A stretch of 64,000 nucleotides of DNA, taken from the NCBI RefSeq assembly GCF_000717875.1, contig NZ_JOCT01000008.1, positions 62,001 to 126,000 of the forward strand. Direction: 5' to 3'. The notes under the pieces were generated by a model. That model searched no databases and was not told where the DNA came from. It saw only the letters and a program-made list of their open reading frames with translations. Both the position numbers and the translations under genes were made by a program. Positions 15,370 through 24,130 of the stretch are shown here, piece by piece (the stretch's first letter is position 1; each line of letters opens with the position of its first letter). This DNA is from Streptomyces sp. NRRL S-455 (GTDB lineage Bacteria > Actinomycetota > Actinomycetes > Streptomycetales > Streptomycetaceae).

Positions 15370-16788
15370 ATGGCAGATTTCGTGGGCAGGCGGCACGAGC
15401 TCGAGACGCTGGATCGCGAGCTGGGCAAGGTGACGGCCGGGGCCGGTGGGGAGCGGCCCGGGCGGTGCGTGATGCTTCGAGGGCGCCGCCGGGTGGGTAA
15501 GTCGCGGTTGGTGGAGCGGTTCGCCGAGAGGTCCGGTGTGCCGTTCCTCTTCTATGCCGCCACAGGGGCGTCGCCGGGGGCGGACCTGGAGCGGCTCAGC
15601 CAGGATGCGCAGTCGTCCAGCCTTCCGCTGGCGAATCTGCTGTCCGCGGCCCGCCCGGCGAGTTGGGACGCGGCCTTCGACGTACTGGCGGCGGCACTGC
15701 CGCACGACCGGGCGAGCGTGGTGGTCATGGACGAGGTGCCCTACTTGATGGATGCGGAGGGCGCCTTCGAGGGCATGCTCCAGCGGGCCTGGGACCGAGT
15801 GCTGGAGAAGAAGCCGGTTCTGCTGGTTCTCATCGGTTCCGACCTGTCGATGATGGAGGCGCTGAACAGCTATGGACGCCCGTTCCATCAGCGCGGACGG
15901 GAGATGGTGCTGGGTCCGCTCAACCCGGCGGAGGTGGGCGAGATGCTCGGCCTCGATCCTGCCTCGGCCTTCGATGCGGCCTTGATCACCGGTGGACTGC
16001 CTCTGATCTGTGCGGAGTGGACGCACGGCGCCGGGATGTGGGATTTCCTGCAGGTGGCGCTCAGCGATCCGGTCTCGGCCTTGCTGGTGTCGGCGGAGCG
16101 CTCGCTTGCTGCGGAGTTCCCTCAGCAGGTCCAGGCCCGCACCGTCCTCTCGGCGATCGGCAGCGGTGAGCGGACTTTCTCCAATATCGCCCGCGCCGCC
16201 GGCGGCATCGGGGCGACCCCGCTACAGCGGTCACTGGGGATCCTCGCGGACAAGCGGGTGATCGCGGCGGAGCTTCCCGTGTCCACGCGGCCTTCGAAGG
16301 ATCGTCGCTACCGGGTCGCGGATCCCTACCTCCGCTTCTGGCTGAAGCTCCTGGGCCCGGCGATGGAGGAGATCGAGCGGGGCCGGGGTGACCTGACACT
16401 GCAGCGCATCCGTGAAAACTGGACCAGCTGGCGTGGCAGGGCCATTGAGCCTCTGGTGCGCGAGGCTCTGGCACGGCTGCTTCCCGATGCGAGCCTCCCG
16501 GCTGCCCCCGCCATCGGCGGTTACTGGACCCGTACCAACGATGTGGAGATCGACGTCGTGGGAGCGGATCGCGCGCCGATCGCCAAGGAGCTGTTGTTCG
16601 TCGGCTCGGTGAAGTGGCTGGAGAACTCCCCCTTCGACCGGCACGATCTGGCGGCGCTGCACCGGCACCGCGCCGCGCTCACACCTGCTCCCGTGCCTGT
16701 GATCGCCATCTCGCGCAGCGGGACCGACTGCGCGGGGCTCGACGCTGCGTACGGCCCGGCGGAACTCCTCGCGGCGTGGTCCTCCTGA
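15370..16788 (+). CDS. P-loop ATPase with C-terminal DUF234-type domain
   Basis: A 472-residue protein of the ATPase_2/DUF234 group. The N-terminal AAA-like domain begins FVGRRHELETLD and has Walker A LRGRRRVGKSRLVERF near residue 36 and Walker B SVVVMDEVPYL near 119. The middle holds a winged helix (TFSNIARAAGGIGATPLQRS). The C-terminal part matches the DUF234 nuclease-like region, with EIDVVGADR near 393 and VGSVKW near 410; family members usually have an acidic or Gln residue and then Lys at this second motif, and here the acidic residue seems replaced by Ser-Val, so nuclease activity is doubtful. ATG 15370 is the only start that includes the FVGR motif. Such ATPases are common on mobile elements; their role is unknown. 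Confidence 0.8.
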   Translation: MADFVGRRHELETLDRELGKVTAGAGGERPGRCVMLRGRRRVGKSRLVERFAERSGVPFLFYAATGASPGADLERLSQDAQSSSLPLANLLSAARPASWDAAFDVLAAALPHDRASVVVMDEVPYLMDAEGAFEGMLQRAWDRVLEKKPVLLVLIGSDLSMMEALNSYGRPFHQRGREMVLGPLNPAEVGEMLGLDPASAFDAALITGGLPLICAEWTHGAGMWDFLQVALSDPVSALLVSAERSLAAEFPQQVQARTVLSAIGSGERTFSNIARAAGGIGATPLQRSLGILADKRVIAAELPVSTRPSKDRRYRVADPYLRFWLKLLGPAMEEIERGRGDLTLQRIRENWTSWRGRAIEPLVREALARLLPDASLPAAPAIGGYWTRTNDVEIDVVGADRAPIAKELLFVGSVKWLENSPFDRHDLAALHRHRAALTPAPVPVIAISRSGTDCAGLDAAYGPAELLAAWSS

Positions 16789-16867
16789 GCATGCTGGAAT
16801 CCGTGTGGGCGCCAGGTGTCCATGGCCTGCTGCGGCGGCCGGCGTCGGAACTGCGGGCGGCGCTGCG

Positions 16868-17270
16868 GGTAAGGTCGCGGAGGGCGCCCACACCCTGTTC
16901 TCTCCACTGAGGGACCTGTTCGCCGCGATCGTCTTCATCTTCTTCGGCCTGAACACCGACCCCGCCAGCATCCCCCGGTCCTGCTCCCGGCGCTCGCCCT
17001 CGCCGCCGTCACCACCACGAAGATCGCCACCGGCTCTGGGCCGCCCGGCGCGCCAGGATCTCCAGCAAAGGCCGCTGGCGGGTCGGCGGCACGCTGGTCG
17101 CCCGCGGGGAGTTCTCCATCGTGATCGCCGGTCTGGCCGTCTCCGTCGGCATCGAGTACTCCCTCGGTCCCCTGGCCACCGCTTACGTCCTGATCCTGGT
17201 TGTGCTGGGTCCGCTCACCGCCCGGTACACCGAGCCGGTCGCCACCTGGTTGACCGGCCGGCGTCACAAC
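16868..17270 (+). pseudogene. cation:proton antiporter (CPA2/Kef-type) remnant
   Basis: Two pieces in different frames match the C-terminal membrane part of Kef-type sodium/proton or potassium/proton antiporters. The first is EGAHTLFSPLRDLFAAIVF with FFGLNTDPASIP; the second is VARGEFSIVIAGLAVSVGIE followed by LGPLATAYVLILVVLGP and an EPVATWL end. Between them (about 16980-17100) the frame is shifted. The N-terminal helices are absent: the region upstream belongs to the ATPase gene. It is a dead 3' fragment, probably left by an earlier recombination. Confidence 0.7.
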
Positions 17271-17587
17271 TCCACCGCCGTGTCTCCGGCCGTGGCACAC
17301 AGCGGTGGTGCGGAGAAGGCGCCTTCCGAGACCGCGTCGTGGACGGCGCACCGCGATGCAGGACACCGTTCGGGAGAGCACAGGACCAGTCGTCGGGACT
17401 TCCCCGGGACCGGCAGCACCCGCCGCATACGTCGGGCGCCATGACCCGCGCGGTCGCCAGGTGCGGAAGGGCACTGGGCGTCATACGCTGACCCTCAGGG
17501 GGCTGTTTGTGCCTTCATGGAACGAGGCACGGCCGGAATGGCCTGGCGGCCATGCGGTGAAGTCCGTGGCAGTGGAGTGAGGGGCCC

Positions 17588-18661
17588 GTGCACTCTCCGT
17601 ACACTCTCGCGTTCGACAGCTCCGCCGAGGCCGGGACGAGCAGGCTCGGCGGCAAGTGCGCCGCGCTCATCGCGATGACCCGGGCCGGTGCTCCGGTGCC
17701 GCCCGGGTTCGTGGTGACCATGGATGCCTTCGAGGCGCTGCTCGACCGCGGCGGGTTGTGCCGGGCCGTCGACGCCGCCCTTGCCGGGCTCGTCGCCGAT
17801 CCGGGTGCTGTGGCGGCGCGCGGCGCCGAGATCCGCTGCATGGTGATTGACCAGCTCATGCCCTCACCGGTCGCGTCGGCGGTGACGGCGGCGTACAAGG
17901 AATTCTGCCGGGCCATCGGCTGTCCGGATGTCGCGGTGGCCGTCCGGTCGAGCGCCGAGGGGGAGGACTCGCCCGACGCGAGTTACGCCGGGCAGCACGA
18001 CACGTTCTTGTGGATCCGGGGCGCGGATGCGGTCCTCGACGCCGTTCGGCGCTGCTGGGCGAGCCTGTGGACCGACCGCGCGATCATCTACCGCGCGACC
18101 CATGGGCTGCGGCAGAGAGGGCTGCGCATGGCGGTCGGGGTGCAGCAGATGGTCGATGCCCGTACGTCCGGCGCCGCCGTGACCGTCAACCCCGCCGACG
18201 GTGACCCTTCGAAGATCGTGGTGGAGGCGATCTGGGGAATGGGGCAACTCATGGTGTCCGGCGAGGTGACCCCGGACGCCCACCTGGTGGACAAGGTACT
18301 GCTCACGACGGTACGGACGACCGTGTCGCCGAAGCACCAGGAACTGGTCCCCGCCCCCGACGGGCACGGGCTCATACGGCGAGAGGTCGAGGAGCGCCGT
18401 CGGCGGGTCCCCTGCCTGGCTCCGCCGGAGGTCGTCGAGATCGCCCGCCTGGCCAAGACCGCCGAGCGGTACTACGGCGTCCCTCAGAACATCGAGTGGG
18501 CCATCGACCGCCGGCGGCACGCCTCCGCGGGCGCCACCGCGATGCTGCTCCAGACGCGGCCCGAGGCGGTCTGGAGCCGTCGGCCGAGGACACCTGCCCG
18601 GGTCGGCCGCGGCGCGGGCGTCTCCAGCATCCTCGACACCCTCCTTCGCCCTGGAAGGTAG
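17588..18661 (+). CDS. PEP/pyruvate-binding (PPDK N-terminal type) ATP-binding subunit
   Basis: A 357-residue protein that is only the ATP-grasp-like nucleotide-binding domain of PEP synthase/pyruvate phosphate dikinase. Visible: LGGKCAALIAMTRAGAPVPPGF near residue 20 split by the usual loop, VAVRSSAEGEDSPDASYAGQ near 116, VGVQQMVDARTSGAAVTVNP near 176 and a C-terminal LLQTRPE motif. This domain uses ATP to phosphorylate the swivelling His of the partner subunit. GTG 17588 follows GTGAGGGG. The partner gene starts 93 bp downstream. The split in two proteins, one with ATP-binding and one with the His domain, resembles the beta and alpha subunits of phenylphosphate synthase; a rifampin-phosphotransferase-like role is an alternative. 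Confidence 0.82.
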   Translation: MHSPYTLAFDSSAEAGTSRLGGKCAALIAMTRAGAPVPPGFVVTMDAFEALLDRGGLCRAVDAALAGLVADPGAVAARGAEIRCMVIDQLMPSPVASAVTAAYKEFCRAIGCPDVAVAVRSSAEGEDSPDASYAGQHDTFLWIRGADAVLDAVRRCWASLWTDRAIIYRATHGLRQRGLRMAVGVQQMVDARTSGAAVTVNPADGDPSKIVVEAIWGMGQLMVSGEVTPDAHLVDKVLLTTVRTTVSPKHQELVPAPDGHGLIRREVEERRRRVPCLAPPEVVEIARLAKTAERYYGVPQNIEWAIDRRRHASAGATAMLLQTRPEAVWSRRPRTPARVGRGAGVSSILDTLLRPGR

Positions 18662-18754
18662 CCGATATGCCCCTTCGGCTCGGCCGCCGTCGAAAGACTC
18701 GTCCACGCCGAGTCGGCATCGCCCGCCTGCGAGCCTTGTAAGGAGCACGTCAAG

Positions 18755-20569
18755 ATGACAGTCTCGCGCACAGCCTTCCCGAGCCCCTACGAGATGGCCT
18801 CCCCCGCGGCCGCGGAGGGGTGGGAAGGGTTGTACCCGTACTACATGCTCTTCCAGCCCTGGCGGCGCTCGGTCGAGGAGGAACGCTTCTGGTTCCGCGA
18901 CAGCCAGCACTGGCCCACTGTGGTGAAGCCGTTCGAGACGGTCGTCACCGAGCTCGCGTTCAAGGGCCAGGGCCAGTTCAACACCCGGCACTTCGTCGTA
19001 CCGCCCGCGTACGGCGTCACGTTCCGCATCCACCAGGGCTACGTCTACCTGAGTCCGGTGGCCGCGCCGGAGAGCCGGATCCCTGCCCGAGCACAGCAGT
19101 TCCTGGAACGCGCCGGGTACTACTACGCGAACTGGGACAGGCTGCTGGAGAACTGGAAGGGCAAGGTCCTCGGCATCATCCGTGAACTGGAGTCCATCAG
19201 CTTCGGCGAGCTACCGGAGGTCCAGCCGTACGAGGACATCGAAGCGGGGGTCGGCCTGGGCGCCGCCGATGCCCTGATCGGCGGGTACGACCGGCTCCTC
19301 GCCCTGTGCCAGCGCGCCTTGCAGTACCACTTCGAGTTCCTGAACCTCGGCTACGCGGCCTACCTGGACTTCTTCCAGTTCTGCAAGCAACGGTTCCCGG
19401 GCATCCCGGACCAGGGCATCGCGGCGATGGTCACGGGAGTGGAGATGGAGCTGTTCCGTCCGGACGACGAGCTCAGGAAACTGGCAAGGCTCGCTGTCGA
19501 ACTGGGCGTCGACAGGGCACTGACCGTGCCCGACCCCGGGGAGCACACTCTGACTGCCCTCAGCCGCGAGCCGGGCGGCCGCGACTGGCTCGACGCCTGG
19601 AACGCCGCCCGTGATCCCTGGTTCAACTTCACGTCGGGCAACGGCCTCTACAGCAGCGACCGGTACTGGAGGGACACCCCCTCGCTTCCCCTGGGGTACA
19701 TCCGCGACTACATCCTGCGCCTGCGGCGGGGCGAGGCCATCGACCGGCGCCTCGCCGAACTCGCCGCCGAGCGCGAGCGGATCACCGGCGAGTACGCCGC
19801 ACTGCTCGACTCCCCGGCACGGGCCGACCTCGAGGTGAAACTGGGCCTCGCCCGCCAGGTCTACCCGTATGTGGAGAACCACAACTTCTACATCGAGCAC
19901 TGGACGATGGGCGTCTTCTGGCGCAAGGCCAGGGAGCTGTCCGCCCTGCTGCACCGGGCCGGGTTCTGGCCCGGCGCGAACGACATGTTCTACCTCACGC
20001 GTGACGAAGTCCGCGCAGCGCTGTTCGACCACGCGTCCAGCTGGGCGATCGGCGTCGAGCCGGTCGGCCCCGGTCACTGGCCGGCGGAGGTGGAACGGCG
20101 GCGCCGGATCGTGGCCGCGCTCGAACGGCAGCACCCGGAACCGGCGCTGAACGAGCCGCCGCGGGCCATCACCGAGCCGTTCAGCGTCATGCTGTGGGGC
20201 ATCACCGGCGAGCGGATCCGGTCGTGGCTGGCAGCCCCCGGCGACCTGGGCGACCTGACCGGCATGGCCGCCTCGCCGGGCGTCGCCGAAGGCACGGCCC
20301 GGGTGATCCGCAGCCCCGACGAGCTGGACCTCCTCCAGGAGGGCGACATCCTGGTCGCCCCGGTCACCGCGCCCAGCTGGACGCCGGCCTTCGGGAAGGT
20401 CCGCGCGACCGTCACCGACATCGGGGGAGTCATGTCCCACGCCGCCATCGTCTGCCGTGAGTATTCCCTGCCTGCCGTCACCGGGACGGGCTCGGCGTCC
20501 ACCCGCATCAAGTCCGGCCGTCGGATCCGTGTGGACGGCACGGCCGGCACGGTCACCCTTCTCGACTGA
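18755..20569 (+). CDS. PEP-synthase-like swivelling-His subunit, phenylphosphate synthase-like
   Basis: A 604-residue protein. The N-terminal and middle parts are rich in aromatics (WEGLYPYYMLFQPWRRSVEE, QYHFEFLNLGYAAYLDFFQF, VENHNFYIEHWTMG) and closely recall the 70-kDa subunit of phenylphosphate synthase from anaerobic phenol degraders. The C-terminal 90 residues are the PEP-utilising mobile domain with the phospho-acceptor His in GGVMSHAAIVCREYSLPAV near residue 565. With the preceding ATP-binding protein it should pass phosphate from ATP to a small, probably phenolic or hydroxylated, acceptor. The third (CBS-type) subunit of the phenol enzyme is not seen. ATG 18755 has AAGGAG ten bases upstream. 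Family call is good; substrate is a guess. Confidence 0.82.
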   Translation: MTVSRTAFPSPYEMASPAAAEGWEGLYPYYMLFQPWRRSVEEERFWFRDSQHWPTVVKPFETVVTELAFKGQGQFNTRHFVVPPAYGVTFRIHQGYVYLSPVAAPESRIPARAQQFLERAGYYYANWDRLLENWKGKVLGIIRELESISFGELPEVQPYEDIEAGVGLGAADALIGGYDRLLALCQRALQYHFEFLNLGYAAYLDFFQFCKQRFPGIPDQGIAAMVTGVEMELFRPDDELRKLARLAVELGVDRALTVPDPGEHTLTALSREPGGRDWLDAWNAARDPWFNFTSGNGLYSSDRYWRDTPSLPLGYIRDYILRLRRGEAIDRRLAELAAERERITGEYAALLDSPARADLEVKLGLARQVYPYVENHNFYIEHWTMGVFWRKARELSALLHRAGFWPGANDMFYLTRDEVRAALFDHASSWAIGVEPVGPGHWPAEVERRRRIVAALERQHPEPALNEPPRAITEPFSVMLWGITGERIRSWLAAPGDLGDLTGMAASPGVAEGTARVIRSPDELDLLQEGDILVAPVTAPSWTPAFGKVRATVTDIGGVMSHAAIVCREYSLPAVTGTGSASTRIKSGRRIRVDGTAGTVTLLD

Positions 20570-20594
20570 CCGGCCCCGTACGACAGGAGACGTC

Positions 20595-21348
20595 ATGACG
20601 TCCGACCGGGCGGCCCGCGAGCCGCTGTCGACCCTCCCCCCCTGGCAGCCTCGGAGATTCCCCTGAGCGACCCCCTTCCGCCCGTGCCGTTGACCGGCGT
20701 CCGGCGGGAGATATGGGACCGCGCCCTTCCCTGCCTCGACGTGCGCGACAACGACGCCCATTCGCTGTACGCCTTCGCGCTGGCGGCCGCGCTGCTGCAC
20801 GTCCTGCCAGGGGCACGGGCGGACGTCGTGCTGCCCGCCGTCCTCCTGCACGACACCGGCTGGAAGCCGGTCGACCCTGCGGACATCCTGCCCGCCATCG
20901 CCGGGCGGGCCGGACCTGCCGGGCAGGAGACGATACGCAGGCACGAGTCCGAGGGCGCCGCCAGCGCCGCCCGCATCCTCGCCGACGTCGGCTACCCGGC
21001 GCGGGACACCGAGCGGATCGTCACCATTATCGACGGGCACGACACCCGCAGGGATGCCCTCGACCTGGACGACGCCGTGGTGAAGGGCGCCGACAAGCTG
21101 TGGCGGTTGACCCCGCACGGCCTGCGCACCGTCGGTGCGTGTTCCGCCCTCGATCCGACCGGATACTGCGGTTCGTGGCGGCACGTACCTACGACCGGCT
21201 GCTTACCGACCCCGCCCGCGCCGTCGCGGCCGCACTCAGCGTGCTGGCCCGTACCGATGTCAGCGTGCAGCGAAGCGGCCTGAAACCGCCATCACTCGAT
21301 GAATGGCCTATTTCGGTTGCTTATGGATATTTCCGGCGTGAGTCTTGA
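20595..21348 (+). pseudogene. HD-domain phosphohydrolase, frame disrupted twice
   Basis: The protein is an HD-domain hydrolase: NDAHSLYAFALAAALLH, VVLPAVLLHDTGWKPVD (HD motif), RRHESEGAASAARIL and VTIIDGHDTR. The best start, ATG 20595 with AGGAGA five bases upstream, is out of frame with this domain; the frames meet at a C7 run (20636-20642) if one C is missing. Near 21140-21165 the sensible C-terminus (RFVAARTYDRLLTDPARAV) is again in another frame, ending at 21348. Alternatively translation starts at GTG 20684 and runs to 21283 with an abnormal tail. Two missing bases would restore one 250-residue protein, so either sequencing errors or real decay is possible. It follows the split synthase and overlaps the SpoIIE gene start. 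Confidence 0.65.
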
Positions 21349-23818
21349 CTGCATGGACGCCTATCCGCCACTCGGAGTGGTCGTGATCGACCGGCAGGGC
21401 CTCGTAGTCGGGTGGACGCCCGGAGCGGAACGCCTGCTCGGTCACACGAGCGCCGAGGCCCGCGGCCGGTCCGTGGCGGAGCTGCTGGACGCCCCCGTGC
21501 TGGCGGGCGGGGAACCTGCTCGAGGTGAAGGGGCTGCCGGGCTCGGTGAGCGGCATCCGGACGTGAGCGTACGCCACAAGGACGGGCGCCGGCTGGCCGT
21601 GGCCGTCTCCCGCTACCGCTTCGCCCCGGGGGTGGACAGCACCGGAGGAGGACCCGGCACCGTCCTGCTTGTCGCCCCGCAGTCCGGGTCGGCGGCGGAG
21701 CGCCTGCGGCAGTCGCTGTCCGGCTGGGTTCTGCAGGACTCGCCCCTGGCCCTGACGGTGTACGACACCGAGCTGCGCAGCGTGTGGCAGAGCGCCGCGA
21801 TGCACCGCCTCAGCGGCCTGCCGGACGAGGAGCGATGCGAACGCCGGCTGACGGAGGTCTTCGCCGGCCCCGACGCGGTGGAGTGGGAGGAGCGGATGCG
21901 GCTGGCCATGGCCACGGGCGAAGAGCAGGTCAGCGAGCTCAAGGGCACCGGCCTGACCGGCCTCGGATCCCGTGTCTTCAGTGTCACGGCGACGCCGCTG
22001 CGGGACGCGGAGGCCCGTACGCTCGGAGTCTGCGCTCTCGTGAGTGATGTGACCGAGAGGCGCCGTGCCCGCGAGCGGCTCTCTCTGCTGAACGACGCGA
22101 GCCTGCACATCGGCAGCACCCTCGACATGGTGCAGACCGCACGGGAGCTCACCGAGGTGGCCGTACCCAGGTTCACCGACTTCGCCCGCGTGGACCTGCT
22201 GGACGTCATCCTCCAGGGCGACGAACCCGCTCCTGGGCCGCTGGCCGGCCCCGTGCGGCTGCGGCGCATCGCGGAACTGTTCCTGTGCGAGGGGGTCACC
22301 ACGGAACAGCGCACCGTCGGCGAGGCGGACGTCTACCTCGCGAACTCGCCGGCCGCCCTGTGCCTGGCCAGCGGCCGGCCGACGCTGTACCGGGACAACA
22401 CCGCCCCGCCGATCCGCTCCTACTACGCGATCGACGCGACCCCCGAGCGGCGGGCGAGGGTCCGGCGGATGGGCCCGCACTCATGGATCATCGTGCCGGT
22501 GAAGGCCAGGGGCACGACCCTCGGCGTGGTGTGGTTCACCCGCATGCGGGAGACTCCGGAGAGCTTCGACGAGGACGACCTTCCCCTCGCCGAGGACCTG
22601 GTGGCAAGGGCGGCGGTCTGCCTGGACAACGCCCGGCGCTTCACCCGCGAACGCGCTGCGGCTCTCACTCTGCAGCGGAGCTTGCTGCCGCAGCGGATGC
22701 CGGAGCAGTCGGCGGTGGAAGCCGCCTTCCGCTACCTCCCCGCCGAACAGCGTTCCGGGGTGGGCGGCGACTGGTTCGACGTGATCCCGCTCTCCGGAGC
22801 CAGGGTCGCGCTGGTGGTCGGCGACGTGGTCGGGCACGGCATCCACGCGGCCGCCACGATGGGCCGGCTGCGCGCCGCCGTGCAAACCCTCGCCGATGTC
22901 GACCTCGCTCCCGACGAACTGCTCACTCGCCTCGACGACCTGGTTCTCCGGCTGTCGGCGGAGTCCGGGGCGGACACGGAGCCGTCGGGGGCGGAGGCCG
23001 CCGGGGACATCGGGGCCACCTGCCTGTACGCGGTGTACGACCCGGTCTCCAGGCGCTGCTCCATGGCGCTGGCCGGCCACCCGCCGCCCGCCGTCGTCGG
23101 TCCGGACGGCACCGCTGAGTTCCTGGACGTCCCCGTGGGACCGCCACTCGGACTGGGCGGGCTGCCGTTCGAATCGATGGACGTCACCCTCCAGGAAGGC
23201 AGCCTGCTCGCCCTTTACACCGACGGCTTGATCCATTCCGGCCACCGCGACCTCGGGGACGGGCTTGAGGCCCTGCGGGAGGCGCTGGCCGTGCCGACGG
23301 GCACGCTGGACTCCCTGTGCGACCACGTCGTACACAAGCTGCTGCCCGAGGGCCCCGCCGACGATGCGGCCCTGCTCCTGGTGCGGCCCCGGGCCCTGGA
23401 CGCGCGCAGGGTCGCCGTGTGGGACGTGGAGGCCGACCCCGCCGAGGTGGCGCGGATACGGTCGAACGCAGGCCGTGCCCTGGCCGAGTGGGGGCTGGAA
23501 GATGCCGCGTTCGTCACCGAACTGGTGGTCAGTGAACTGGTCACCAACGCCATCAGGTACGGCGACACGCCGATCCAGTTGCGGCTCATCCACGACCGCG
23601 GGCTGATCTGCGAGGTCTCCGACTCCAGCAGCACCGCACCGCATCTGCGGCGGGCCCGGGTGTTCGACGAGGGCGGTCGGGGGCTGTTGCTGGTCGCGCA
23701 GCTCACGGAGCGCTGGGGCACCCGGCAGACGGCGGCCGGCAAGACGATCTGGTGTGAGCAAACCCTGGCCGCGGCCGGCGGCCCGCTCCTCTCCCTGGAG
23801 GGAACTGCCGCCATATGA
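21299..23818 (+). CDS. PAS-PAS-GAF-SpoIIE-HATPase regulator (PP2C phosphatase with anti-sigma-like kinase)
   Basis: An 839-residue multi-domain protein. Residues about 20-130 are a PAS domain (PPLGVVVIDRQGLVVGWTPG), 140-255 a second PAS domain, 260-440 a GAF domain, and 455-690 a SpoIIE-type PP2C phosphatase (VGGDWFDVIPLSGARVALVV near 485, VVGDVVGHGIHAAATMGRL, LYTDGLIHSG). The last 130 residues are a GHKL ATPase of the RsbW type (ELVVSELVTNAIRYG; FDEGGRGLLLVAQL). Proteins of this layout are abundant in Streptomyces and act in partner-switching control of sigma factors through anti-sigma-factor antagonists. No antagonist or sigma gene is adjacent. The start is uncertain among ATG 21299, 21323 and 21353; none has a clear ribosome binding site and the PAS homology begins after the last. 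Confidence 0.88.
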   Translation: MNGLFRLLMDISGVSLDCMDAYPPLGVVVIDRQGLVVGWTPGAERLLGHTSAEARGRSVAELLDAPVLAGGEPARGEGAAGLGERHPDVSVRHKDGRRLAVAVSRYRFAPGVDSTGGGPGTVLLVAPQSGSAAERLRQSLSGWVLQDSPLALTVYDTELRSVWQSAAMHRLSGLPDEERCERRLTEVFAGPDAVEWEERMRLAMATGEEQVSELKGTGLTGLGSRVFSVTATPLRDAEARTLGVCALVSDVTERRRARERLSLLNDASLHIGSTLDMVQTARELTEVAVPRFTDFARVDLLDVILQGDEPAPGPLAGPVRLRRIAELFLCEGVTTEQRTVGEADVYLANSPAALCLASGRPTLYRDNTAPPIRSYYAIDATPERRARVRRMGPHSWIIVPVKARGTTLGVVWFTRMRETPESFDEDDLPLAEDLVARAAVCLDNARRFTRERAAALTLQRSLLPQRMPEQSAVEAAFRYLPAEQRSGVGGDWFDVIPLSGARVALVVGDVVGHGIHAAATMGRLRAAVQTLADVDLAPDELLTRLDDLVLRLSAESGADTEPSGAEAAGDIGATCLYAVYDPVSRRCSMALAGHPPPAVVGPDGTAEFLDVPVGPPLGLGGLPFESMDVTLQEGSLLALYTDGLIHSGHRDLGDGLEALREALAVPTGTLDSLCDHVVHKLLPEGPADDAALLLVRPRALDARRVAVWDVEADPAEVARIRSNAGRALAEWGLEDAAFVTELVVSELVTNAIRYGDTPIQLRLIHDRGLICEVSDSSSTAPHLRRARVFDEGGRGLLLVAQLTERWGTRQTAAGKTIWCEQTLAAAGGPLLSLEGTAAI

Positions 23819-23871
23819 CCGCGCCGTACGCGGCGCGCGACGACACGTAGATGTCGGGGCATGGCACCCCA

Positions 23872-23900
23872 TCCGCTGACGCACCGCTCACGCAGACGGC
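23872..23900. repeat. arm-site-like repeat of the nested element, right copy
   Basis: Partner of 15178-15206 (26 of 29 bases identical, direct orientation). It lies about 75 bp from the tRNA-Arg(CCT) fragment, the distance expected for an integrase arm site. Confidence 0.5.
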
Positions 23901-23975
23901 CCCGGACGAGGAGTCCGAGGCCGACTAAAACACCTCCCTGGGGGAGAAGCCCCAGGCCGGCGGCTTGACGCGTTG

Positions 23976-24018
23976 TGCCCCCGGCAGGATTCGAACCTGC
24001 GACACCCGCTTTAGGAGT
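23976..24018 (-). pseudogene. 3' half of a tRNA-Arg(CCT) gene, att scar
   Basis: On the minus strand this reads CTCCTAAAGCGGG, then the variable loop and T-arm GCAGGTTCGAATCCTGC and the acceptor strand CGGGGGC. This is the anticodon (CCT) to acceptor part of a Streptomyces tRNA-Arg. The 5' half is missing: after the anticodon the sequence becomes unrelated. It is therefore not a working tRNA but the att core carried by an element that targets this tRNA. Confidence 0.75.
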
Positions 24019-24130
24019 TCGATCCATCCCCGGCACGGTGGGACCTTCCTGCGTGCACTGGGGCCACGAACAACCACCGACATCCGCGGCGGTTCGTAGC
24101 AGTTGATGTCAGCGTTGGATGTCATTCAGA

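Larger units (their letters stand above)
15051..24018. mobile_element. possible second element nested inside the first
   Basis: CCGCATTAGGAGT (15051-15063) and CCGCTTTAGGAGT (24006-24018) match at 12 of 13 bases; the right one is the anticodon part of a 43-bp tRNA-Arg(CCT) 3' fragment. Arm-like repeats (15178-15206 and 23872-23900, 26 of 29 identical) lie inside both. This fits an element carrying a tRNA-Arg(CCT) core that integrated at a short secondary site within the first element. The cargo would be the ATPase, the antiporter relic, the split synthase, the HD gene and the SpoIIE regulator. No integrase survives, so this is inference. Confidence 0.45.

Noticed and set aside
15370..24018. 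The whole island as a defence system
   Set aside because: Apart from the DUF234-type ATPase, the cargo (PEP-synthase-like pair, HD protein, SpoIIE regulator) does not match a known defence architecture, and the proteins are not arranged as one operon with the ATPase.
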